NCBI GenBank assembly: GCA_963169595.1
Contig: CAUJFM010000338.1
Span: 1-5,612 of the forward strand
From: Bacteroidota bacterium
GTDB taxonomy: Bacteria; Bacteroidota; Bacteroidia; Flavobacteriales_F; PHOS-HE28
Reading direction: 5' to 3'
Length of the DNA stretch: 5,612 nt
The position numbers and the translations under genes were made by a program. This document shows positions 1 to 5,612 of this stretch, piece after piece. Each line of letters opens with the position of its first letter. Position 1 is the first letter of the stretch. The notes under the pieces are model-generated. The model worked only from the letters and a program-made list of their open reading frames with translations. It was not told where the DNA came from and did no database searches.

Positions 1-472
1 AGAGCACCAGCGCCATGCCTACGCCTCGCGCCTTCTCCCGTTGCCGCAGGGCGATGAGCGCACCGAGCGCCGCAAAGACCAGCACCAAGGCTGAGCCCGA
101 CAGCGAGAGCATCAGCGCCGAACGTCCGGGCGCATGCACCAGCAATGGCAATCCCAGTCCGAACGCCTGCGCCACCAGCAGCGCGGTGGCCAGCGCCAGC
201 AACTGTCCGCCCAGGATGGACCGGCGTGCGATCGGCTGCACGGCGAGCAGTTGCGTGAACTCCTGGATGTCGTAGAGGTAGACCACCGTGAAGATGAGCG
301 CGATGAGGGGTACCAGCGCAAGCACCACCTGCACCAGGCTCAGCATGGCCTTCATGGGGTCGTCCTCCAGCAGGAAGAGGCCCTGCGAGAGGGCAAGCAT
401 GAGTAGCGCATAACCGAGCACGAACCGGTTCCGTGCCAGGTCGATGAGCGTGTATTTGAACACCTTTCCCAT
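1..472 (-). CDS. nosY: NosY, ABC-2 type permease of the NosDFY copper-cluster maturation complex (3' end off the window)
   Basis: This is the integral membrane subunit of NosDFY, which couples NosF ATP hydrolysis to NosD in the periplasm and is needed for CuZ assembly in NosZ. The ATG at 472-470 opens a frame without a stop to the left edge (157 codons visible). The family is usually about 260-280 residues, so roughly 100 are missing. It begins MGKVFKYTLIDLARNRF, a short basic cytoplasmic segment typical of ABC-2 permeases. Hydrophobic stretches follow at about residues 17-35, 44-66, 86-112 and 118-142. Between the second and third is YLYDIQEFTQLLAVQPIARR (65-84), resembling the cytoplasmic coupling segment with its conserved E and QP-(x)-R pattern. 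The start is 6 nt past the nosF stop, so translation is probably coupled. No Shine-Dalgarno-like sequence precedes it. The assignment rests on fold, motif and position after nosF, and is strong. Confidence 0.9.
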   Translation of the reverse strand, partial: MGKVFKYTLIDLARNRFVLGYALLMLALSQGLFLLEDDPMKAMLSLVQVVLALVPLIALIFTVVYLYDIQEFTQLLAVQPIARRSILGGQLLALATALLVAQAFGLGLPLLVHAPGRSALMLSLSGSALVLVFAALGALIALRQREKARGVGMALVL

Positions 473-478
473 GGTCCG

Positions 479-1234
479 TCAGTATGTGGGTCGGGGTTCG
501 TTCATCTGTTCCAACAGGCGCGGCAGTCCCTGCGCCAGGCGGCTCGCTCCGGTGCGTGCCAGGATCTCGCCCACCGGCAGCAGGAAGCGCAGGGCGCCAT
601 CCTCCAGGTAGGCCACGCGGTCGGCCAGGGTCTCCACCTCCTCCATCAGGTGCGAGGTGATCAGCACGGTGGCCCCACGGTCGCGCAACGCACCGGCCTC
701 CTTCAACACCCGCGCCGCGCTCACGGGGTCGAGACCGGCCGTGGGCTCGTCCATCACCAGGATGGTGGGGTGCGTGCGAAAGGCGAGCACGGCGCTCACC
801 TTCTGGCGCGTGCCTCCGCTCAAGGTGGAAAGGCGCTTGTCCAACTGCCGGTCCAGGCCCAGCTCGGCGATGAGGCGATCGTCCAATTGGTCCGGCGCCA
901 ACCCGCGCACATCGGCCAACATCGCGAAGAGCTGCGCGATGGTGAGCGAGGGCGGGAACTGCGAGATCTGCGGCATGTAGCCGATGCTGTTCCGGTAATC
1001 GGGTTGCGGGGCGCGGGTACGGGCATCGATCACGGTGTCCTCCACGGTGATGCGTCCTTCGGTGGGATGCACCAGCCCCAGCAGGCACTTGATCAGCGTG
1101 GTCTTGCCGCTGGCGTTGGGACCGATGAGCATGACCACCTCCCCCTTGTGGAAGGTGAGGTCGGCGCTGCGCAGCGCCCACAGCGCGCCGTAGCGCTTGC
1201 CCAGTCCCTCACACGTGATGCGTGCTTCAGCCAT
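479..1234 (-). CDS. nosF: NosF, ATP-binding subunit of the NosDFY ABC machine
   Basis: This is a cytoplasmic ABC ATPase of 251 residues, a normal length for NosF. It powers NosDFY during maturation of the tetranuclear CuZ site of NosZ. All the nucleotide-binding motifs are present and intact: Walker A GPNASGKTT at 38-46, Q-loop glutamine 89 (in GYMPQ), signature LSGGTRQKVS at 138-147, Walker B ILVMDEP at 158-164 with catalytic Glu163, D-loop AGLDP around 166-170, and switch histidine 195 in LITSH. I chose the ATG at 1234 over an in-frame TTG at 1243, because the protein then starts MAEARITCEGLGKRYG, the normal ABC N-terminus. That ATG overlaps the nosD stop by 8 nt. The gene ends 6 nt before nosY. 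ABC domains are numerous, so NosF rather than another ATPase is inferred mainly from the nosD and nosY neighbours, but that context is decisive. Confidence 0.96.
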   Translation of the reverse strand: MAEARITCEGLGKRYGALWALRSADLTFHKGEVVMLIGPNASGKTTLIKCLLGLVHPTEGRITVEDTVIDARTRAPQPDYRNSIGYMPQISQFPPSLTIAQLFAMLADVRGLAPDQLDDRLIAELGLDRQLDKRLSTLSGGTRQKVSAVLAFRTHPTILVMDEPTAGLDPVSAARVLKEAGALRDRGATVLITSHLMEEVETLADRVAYLEDGALRFLLPVGEILARTGASRLAQGLPRLLEQMNEPRPTY

Positions 1235-2567
1235 GGGCCACAAAATAGGGCATGCCGCAGGCCAGCAGCAGCCAGGTGAACAGCAACGAGGATGGGCCCG
1301 ATCGGTGGACCGACACCTTCTCCGCAGGCTTCGCGGTCGTCCCCGGGGGACGCATCAGCGGACGGTCGTCCTTCATGGCTTCGGGCGTGAGGGAAGGCAG
1401 CAGGCGTTCGGCGCGGTCCAGCAGCGACACGAAGAGGCTGCGCGAGAACACCATGGCATAGGGCTGGCGCTCCACCAGCAGCGCGAAGAAGCCCAGCGGG
1501 CGGTGCGGCACATCGCCCGTGCCATCGCGGTCCAGGTCGTAGCCCGTGTAGCGGTCCCAGTAGTTGCCTTCCACGGTGTTCAGCATCAGCGACCCGTTGG
1601 TGCTCAGGTCGAAGGTGTTCCCTGCGAACGTATTGCCCCGGAAGCTGGAGCTCGTGGCGTTCGCGAACAGGCGCAACGCCCAACCGTTGGAGCGGAACGT
1701 GTTGGAACGCACATCCAGCCGATTGCAGCCGTCCACCATGATGCCGGTGGTGTTATCCACGAACTCATTGTCCGCGATCTCACCGTCGTTGATCTCCTTC
1801 AGCAGCAGGCCGTAGGCACTGGCCCCGCGGTTGGCGAAGAACCGGTTCCGCTTCATCACGATCTCCTTGCTGAACATCACCGCCACGCCGGCCCCATTGC
1901 TCTCGAAGTGGTTGTCCATGTACGCATCGTTGTTGCTGAACATGAAGTGCAGTCCGTAGCGCAGGTTGTGCATGGTGGTGTTGCGCTCGATGGTGGAACC
2001 GGTGACGAACTCGAAGTAGATGCCGTCGCGATGGTACTCCACCCGGTTGTTCTGGATGGTCGCGCCGCTGCACTTCCACAGGTGGATGCCGTTGGCCATG
2101 GACTCCTCCTCGCCGGGGCGGCCCAGCACGGTGTTGTCCTCCACCAGCGCACCCTTGGCACCGCTGAGGTAGATGGCGAAGAAGCAGTGATCGAAGTGGT
2201 TGCCCACGATGCGCGCACCGGTGCAATTGGCCACCTTCAGGCCGGCCTTGTCGTCCAGGTTGCTGCGACGTGGGTTGCGGAAGGTGAGCCCCCGCACCTC
2301 CACGCTGTCGGCCTTCACCAGCAGGGCATCATCCTCATTGAGGCCATCGATCACCGCACCGGGTCGGCCCAGCAAGGTCAGTCGCTTGTCGATGACCAGG
2401 GCGCCCTCGGCAACCGTGCCTTCGATCACGATGGTATCACCGGGACCGGCGCTCAGCAGGAGGCTCTTCAGCGTGGGACTTCCACCGCCGCGATGCATCC
2501 AGGTGCGGGCACGCGCAGGCGCCGCCATGGCCAGCACCACGAGAAGAAGGAGCAGGTTCCGCATCAT
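1227..2567 (-). CDS. nosD: NosD, periplasmic right-handed beta-helix protein for CuZ maturation, with a hydrophobic C-terminal tail
   Basis: This protein has 446 residues. NosD sits on the periplasmic face of NosFY and is required to load the CuZ cluster of NosZ. A signal peptide is clear: MMRN, hydrophobic core 5-15, then APARA with likely cleavage after Ala20. The body is a series of beta-helix (PbH1/CASH) turns with recurring N-x-F/V...G-I/L patterns, including NGIHLWKCSG, RYGLHFMFSNND and GNYWDRYTGYDLDRDGTGD, which match NosD. The usual C-terminal segment (…RPLMRPPG) is followed by a polar linker and a hydrophobic stretch at about 426-444 (SSLLFTWLLLACGMPYFVA), so the mature protein may be anchored at its C-terminus. 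I chose the ATG at 2567 because it forms an ATGA overlap with the nosL stop and puts the signal peptide at the N-terminus. The ATG at 2564 is equally possible. A longer in-frame start at 2597 would add charged residues before the signal and is unlikely. The stop overlaps nosF by 8 nt. Confidence 0.95.
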   Translation of the reverse strand: MMRNLLLLLVVLAMAAPARARTWMHRGGGSPTLKSLLLSAGPGDTIVIEGTVAEGALVIDKRLTLLGRPGAVIDGLNEDDALLVKADSVEVRGLTFRNPRRSNLDDKAGLKVANCTGARIVGNHFDHCFFAIYLSGAKGALVEDNTVLGRPGEEESMANGIHLWKCSGATIQNNRVEYHRDGIYFEFVTGSTIERNTTMHNLRYGLHFMFSNNDAYMDNHFESNGAGVAVMFSKEIVMKRNRFFANRGASAYGLLLKEINDGEIADNEFVDNTTGIMVDGCNRLDVRSNTFRSNGWALRLFANATSSSFRGNTFAGNTFDLSTNGSLMLNTVEGNYWDRYTGYDLDRDGTGDVPHRPLGFFALLVERQPYAMVFSRSLFVSLLDRAERLLPSLTPEAMKDDRPLMRPPGTTAKPAEKVSVHRSGPSSLLFTWLLLACGMPYFVAHG

Positions 2568-3013
2568 TCCATCATGCGCGCGCGGGCACCCTTCCAATCC
2601 AGGGGCGTCGCATCCTTGCCAGCGGCGGCCTGGTCACGGTCGGTACCGGTGGCGAAAGCGGCCACATCACCGCGCATAGGACTGCGGAAACCCGGCCCAT
2701 GAAGGTAGAGCGCCTGTGTGGCGTCGATCAACTGCCCGGGATGGGCGTGATCGCACACGTACCAGCCGGCCACCTGGTCCTCGGCCACCGTGCCCTGGGC
2801 CACGAAGTGGACCATGCACGAGAGGTCATCGAACACATACTGGCGACCTTTCATGGTGGTGAGAGCGGCGCCGAACTTCTGGTCCACCACGTTCATGCGG
2901 CAATGGGCGCACTCGGCCTTGCCGAAGTCGATGCGCGGGGTCTGCTGCCCGCACGACCACAGGCTGGGAAGCAGGAAGAGGAGGAAACTCCAATGGATGG
3001 CTCGTGACATCAT
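2564..3013 (-). CDS. nosL: NosL, Cu(I)-binding lipoprotein chaperone
   Basis: This is a 149-residue copper chaperone exported as a lipoprotein. Known NosL proteins supply Cu(I) for the CuZ centre through the NosDFY machinery. The N-terminus MMSRAIHW is followed by a hydrophobic stretch and the lipobox LWSC, with lipidated Cys21. The family's Cu motif is present as ECAHCRMN: Cys35, Cys38 and Met40. The later conserved FDDLSCMVHF (61-70) and RSPMRGDVAAF (110-120, Met113) also fit NosL. Additional soft ligands are Cys66, Cys87, His89 and His91. The C-terminal 25-30 residues after AAFAT are polar and probably disordered. The ATG at 3013 overlaps the stop of the upstream membrane-protein gene as ATGA; a second ATG follows at 3010. 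The 3' end makes the same ATGA overlap with nosD. Assignment is firm from motif plus context. Confidence 0.95.
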   Translation of the reverse strand: MMSRAIHWSFLLFLLPSLWSCGQQTPRIDFGKAECAHCRMNVVDQKFGAALTTMKGRQYVFDDLSCMVHFVAQGTVAEDQVAGWYVCDHAHPGQLIDATQALYLHGPGFRSPMRGDVAAFATGTDRDQAAAGKDATPLDWKGARARMME

Positions 3014-3615
3014 GGCTTGGCGGAAGCGAGGGCTCGTTTGGCCTTCAATTTAGCCCGCAGGTCGCGGACCTCCAGGAAATAGACGCCGGCCAGCAGCGCG
3101 ATCACCGCGAAGAGCACCCAGCCACCCGTATCGGGCGTGGACCAGGCATCGAAGTTCAGCAGCTGCTTGTGGCCGATGAGGGGCGGCTGGTAGGCCATGT
3201 CCTCCACCTTGATGGCCGCGCGTGGGTCCAGCTCATGACCATACTTGTAGCCCCAGTCCCACATGCGCCATAGGGCCCACAGCGAGAACAGCGACAGGGC
3301 CACCAGGCCGCCCACCAGGAAGATCCGACGACGCCACAGCGCGGCGAAGAGCCCCAGGGCGGACAAGGCCATGATCACCTTGGGCAGGTAGGTGAACTCG
3401 GCGAACATGTCGTCCTTGATATGCGCCATGCCGATGTAGTGGTTGAGGCCATTGATCTTCTCCACATCACCGGAGAAGTGGTCCGCCCAGATCTGCATGT
3501 ACAGGCCTTCGGGGTATTGCGGTGCGGTCAGGTCGATGCGCCAGATGGGCACGAAGAGCAGCACCAACAGCGCCAGGGCGGCAATGGCGATCATCACGCG
3601 GGAAATGGGTCTCAT
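3010..3615 (-). CDS. Four-helix membrane protein encoded between nosZ and nosL, function unknown
   Basis: I do not recognise an established name for this 201-residue protein. Hydrophobic helices lie at about 7-25, 79-93, 98-117 and 165-181. Basic residues at the N-terminus (R2, R6), between helices 2 and 3 (R95-R97) and in the tail (186-200, rich in K and R) put both ends inside and two loops in the periplasm. Loop 1 (26-78) has QYPEGLYMQIW and KINGLNHYIGMAH, with Met40, His46, His60, Met63, His65 and Met70. Loop 2 (118-164) is aromatic-rich (WRMWDWGYKYGHE) with His127, Met140 and His149. There is no cysteine, so it is neither a c-type cytochrome nor a CxxC protein. The ATG at 3615 gives a compact basic N-terminus; an in-frame ATG at 3669 would place 18 extra residues inside the intergenic hairpin. 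The gene overlaps nosL by 4 nt, so a role in NosZ maturation, copper handling or electron supply is inferred. Proteins of this layout occur in Bacteroidota nos clusters to my recollection. Confidence 0.85.
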   Translation of the reverse strand: MRPISRVMIAIAALALLVLLFVPIWRIDLTAPQYPEGLYMQIWADHFSGDVEKINGLNHYIGMAHIKDDMFAEFTYLPKVIMALSALGLFAALWRRRIFLVGGLVALSLFSLWALWRMWDWGYKYGHELDPRAAIKVEDMAYQPPLIGHKQLLNFDAWSTPDTGGWVLFAVIALLAGVYFLEVRDLRAKLKAKRALASAKP

Positions 3616-3642
3616 GGTCGAAGTGGGATGAGGGTGTGAAGC

Positions 3643-3694
3643 GGCGAGGGTGGCGAGGGTGGTCGGCATTCAAACCACCCTTACCACCCTCGCC
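3643..3694 (-). repeat. 21-bp imperfect inverted repeat (hairpin) in the nosZ 3' intergenic gap, each arm a tandem duplication
   Basis: The arms are 3643-3663 and 3674-3694 with a 10-nt loop (3664-3673). In the nosZ transcript 20 of 21 positions pair: 19 Watson-Crick, one G-U (3654/3683) and one mismatch (3655/3682). The outermost 11 pairs and innermost 8 pairs are uninterrupted, and most are G-C. Each arm is itself a doubled unit: GGCGAGGGT twice in a row at 3643-3651 and 3652-3660, and ACCACCCTT/ACCACCCTC at 3674-3691. The hairpin begins 13 nt after the nosZ stop and ends 27 nt before the next ATG. No T-tract follows on the minus strand, so it does not look like an ordinary intrinsic terminator. 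A role in protecting or processing the nosZ 3' end, or in attenuating downstream expression, is inference. It could also be a dispersed palindromic (REP-like) element. Confidence 0.85.
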
Positions 3695-3707
3695 ATGCCT
3701 CGTGATA

Positions 3708-5612
3708 TTACATCTCGGCGTCCACGCTCACCGTGTAGGCCTCCAGCGGCACATTGCTGTTGGCGGGTGATACGCGCACGTAGCCCTGCATCTCCTGGTG
3801 GAGGGCGGAGCAGAAGTCCGTGCAGTACATCGGCCACACGCCCACGCGGGTCGGGATCCACTTCAGCGTCTGGGTCTCACCCGGCATCACCAGCAGTTCG
3901 GCATTGGCGGCACCCTTGATGGCGAAGCCATGCGGCACATCCCAATCCTGCTCCAGGTTCGTCACGTGGAAGTACACCTCATCGCCCAGCTTTACGCCCT
4001 CGATGTTGTCCGGTGCGAAGTGCGAGCGGATGGTGGTCATCCACACGTGCACCTCCTTGCCACGGCGCTCCACCTTGGTCTCCTTTTCTCCCTTGGCCAC
4101 GAAGGGGTGCTTGTTCTCCTCGATCTTGAAGAACTTCACCTCGCGCGGCTTCACCAGGTCGGCCGGGATGGCCTGTGCGTAGTGGGGCTCACCCGTGGTG
4201 GGGAAGTCGAGCAGCAGTTCCATCTTATCGCCTTCGATGCTGTATAGCTGGGCGCTCTGGGTGAGCTCGGGGCCGGTGGGCAGGTAGCGGTCCTTGGTGA
4301 TCTTGTTGTAGGCCACAACGTACTTGCCCCACGGCTGCTTACTGTCGCCACCGGGCACCATCAGGTGACCGATGCTGTAGTAGGTGGGCACACGGTCCAC
4401 CACTTCCAATTTCTCCACGTTCCACTTCACGATCTCGCTGCTCACGAAGAAGCTGGTGTAGGCATTGCCGTTCGCATCGAACTCCGTGTGCAGGGGGCCA
4501 AGGCCCGGCTTCTTCACTTCACCATGCAGCACGCTCTCATACTTCAGCACGGGGATCCCGGCGAAGTCGCCCTCCACATCATTTGCGGCGATGGCCTTCT
4601 GGATCTTCTCGAAGCTGAACACGGGGATCAGCGCGGCCAGTTTACCACTGCCCACGATGTACTTGCCGGTGGGGTCCACGTCGCAGCCATGCGGGCTCTT
4701 CGGGCAGGGCATGAAGTACAGCAGGCCGGGGTGGTCCTTGGGATCCAGCTGGAGCACATCCTCATACACCGTCGTCTCGGCGCTGTGCGTCTCCTCGTTC
4801 CACCAGTTACTGTAGTGCTTGCCGGGCACGCGCTTGCCCTTTCCCTCCTTGGCAAGCTGCTCGGCCAGCTTCCAGTTCACGGCCATGATGAAGTCCTTGT
4901 CGCGCTGGCTGGCGTTCACTTCCAGCAGGCTGTACGCCTGTTCGGTGTTGTAGCAGCTGAAGAAGAACCAGCCCTCGCTGGGACCCTTGCCGGCGTGGCT
5001 CAGGTCGAAGTTCACGCCCGGGGTGGCGATCTGGAACGCGATGCTCATCTTGCCGGTCTCCGGATCGGGATGAATGAAGCTCACGTTGCCCTTGAAGTTC
5101 TCCTTATAGGTCTTGATGGACACATCGCGGGAGGCATCATCGCCCATGGGCACGCTGAAGCGGGTGCCGGCCACGACGTATTCGCTGTTACCCGTGGTGA
5201 AGGGGGAGCTATGGTTGCCCGCGCTGTTCGGGATCTCGATGATGCTCTTCGTGCGGAAGGTACCGAGGTCCACCAGGGCGATGCGCGGGGTATTGTTACC
5301 ATTGATGAAGCACCACTTGCCGTCGGGCACGCCGCTGGTCTGCGAGAGCTCGGGGTGGTGGCTGTCATCCCAGGGGATGAAGCCGTAGCTGGTCATCAGC
5401 ATGCCCTTGGTCTCCTCGCTGTAGCCGTAGCCGCTCTCGGGGTCCACGCTGAACACGGGGATCTCGCGGAACAGGCGGCCGCTGGGCAGGCCATACACGG
5501 CCAGTTGACCACTGAAGCCGCCGCTGACGAAGTTGTAGAACTCGTCGTGCGTTCCGGGCTTCACATAGACCTTGCTCGCGGCATCGCCCGTCACCACCGA
5601 CTTGGTGGTGTT
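3708..5612 (-). CDS. nosZ: NosZ, nitrous oxide reductase, clade II type (5' end off the window)
   Basis: This is the terminal enzyme of denitrification, a periplasmic homodimer that reduces N2O to N2 at CuZ using electrons received at CuA. The window holds 634 codons and the TAA stop (3710-3708). The frame is open to the right edge, reading NTTKSVVTGDAASKVYV there, so the start and export signal are missing. A seven-bladed propeller comes first, with all seven CuZ histidines visible (numbered from the edge): His85 and His86 in DDSHH, His134 in AGNH, His308 in SPHGC, His375 in GPLHTEF, His416 in SIGHL and His477 in EPHYA. The C-terminal cupredoxin domain carries CuA: His561 in VPHGF, then Cys597, Cys601, His605 and Met608 in CTDFCSALHQEM. 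The residue between the cysteines that is Trp in the classical Pseudomonas enzyme is Asp599 here. Sequence style and the following gene order suggest clade II, which is usually Sec-exported, but the signal cannot be seen. Confidence 0.98.
   Translation of the reverse strand, partial: NTTKSVVTGDAASKVYVKPGTHDEFYNFVSGGFSGQLAVYGLPSGRLFREIPVFSVDPESGYGYSEETKGMLMTSYGFIPWDDSHHPELSQTSGVPDGKWCFINGNNTPRIALVDLGTFRTKSIIEIPNSAGNHSSPFTTGNSEYVVAGTRFSVPMGDDASRDVSIKTYKENFKGNVSFIHPDPETGKMSIAFQIATPGVNFDLSHAGKGPSEGWFFFSCYNTEQAYSLLEVNASQRDKDFIMAVNWKLAEQLAKEGKGKRVPGKHYSNWWNEETHSAETTVYEDVLQLDPKDHPGLLYFMPCPKSPHGCDVDPTGKYIVGSGKLAALIPVFSFEKIQKAIAANDVEGDFAGIPVLKYESVLHGEVKKPGLGPLHTEFDANGNAYTSFFVSSEIVKWNVEKLEVVDRVPTYYSIGHLMVPGGDSKQPWGKYVVAYNKITKDRYLPTGPELTQSAQLYSIEGDKMELLLDFPTTGEPHYAQAIPADLVKPREVKFFKIEENKHPFVAKGEKETKVERRGKEVHVWMTTIRSHFAPDNIEGVKLGDEVYFHVTNLEQDWDVPHGFAIKGAANAELLVMPGETQTLKWIPTRVGVWPMYCTDFCSALHQEMQGYVRVSPANSNVPLEAYTVSVDAEM

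Noticed and set aside
1..406. Short plus-strand and alternative minus-strand frames over the nosY region.
   Set aside because: They shadow the nosY frame, which has helices and motif support and runs off the left edge.
1235..1243. In-frame TTG at 1243 as the nosF start.
   Set aside because: The ATG at 1234 gives the standard ABC N-terminus and a typical overlap with nosD.
1197..2702. A long plus-strand open frame (about 500 codons) opposite nosD and its neighbours.
   Set aside because: It is antisense to well-supported genes and its translation is rich in His, Gln, Arg and Val with no domain pattern. It results from strong GC-biased codon use that removes stops on the opposite strand.
3616..3669. 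In-frame ATG at 3669 as the start of the membrane protein.
   Set aside because: It would add a Ser/Thr/His-rich leader encoded by the hairpin arm. The ATG at 3615 gives a basic N-terminus directly before the first helix.
3643..3694. The hairpin as a classical rho-independent terminator.
   Set aside because: No T-run follows the stem on the minus strand, and on the plus strand no gene ends there. The downstream nos genes also need to be transcribed.
3616..3707. An internal Bacteroidota-type promoter (TAnnTTTG) between nosZ and the membrane protein.
   Set aside because: The only TTTG on the minus strand of the gap lies in the hairpin loop region and is preceded by GTGG, not TAnn. No -33 TTG partner was seen.
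5595..5597. GTG at 5597 as the start of nosZ.
   Set aside because: The frame continues without a stop to the edge and reads sequence conserved in mature NosZ. No signal peptide follows the GTG, so the true start is beyond the window.

Overview
The window is the interior of a nitrous-oxide-reduction (nos) operon. Every real gene is on the minus strand, so the operon reads from right to left. In transcription order it holds nosZ (5' end beyond the right edge), a small four-helix membrane protein of unknown function, nosL, nosD, nosF and nosY (3' end beyond the left edge). I see no gene on the plus strand, no tRNA or rRNA, no CRISPR array and no mobile element.

The NosZ sequence looks like the clade II ('atypical') lineage. 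It has the CuA motif CTDFCSALHQEM, and a small membrane-protein gene lies directly between nosZ and nosL with no nosR in sight. The order nosZ - membrane protein - nosL - nosD - nosF - nosY, the wording of the NosZ and NosD motifs and the lack of Shine-Dalgarno-like sequences before the starts all point to Bacteroidota. The high GC content would fit one of the GC-rich Flavobacteriales-like lineages known from wastewater and reactor metagenomes. Phylum-level assignment is moderately confident and anything finer is a guess.

Layout in transcription order: 5612-3708 nosZ, catalytic subunit with both copper centres; 3707-3616 a 92-nt gap filled mostly by a 21-bp imperfect hairpin built of repeated 9-10-nt units; 3615-3010 cysteine-free membrane protein; 3013-2564 NosL copper lipoprotein; 2567-1227 NosD, with an unusual hydrophobic C-terminal tail; 1234-479 NosF ATPase; 472-1 NosY permease. 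After the hairpin the genes are packed tightly: 4-nt ATGA overlap, 4-nt ATGA overlap, 8-nt overlap, 6-nt gap.

Together, NosZ reduces N2O to N2 in the periplasm. NosL (outer leaflet or periplasm-facing lipoprotein) is known to deliver Cu(I), and NosDFY is an ABC-type machine that uses ATP to mature the CuZ cluster of NosZ. The extra membrane protein sits where clade I operons place other electron-transfer or maturation factors, and it is the least understood part of the window. The operon promoter, the NosZ export signal and any cytochrome partners lie outside the window.
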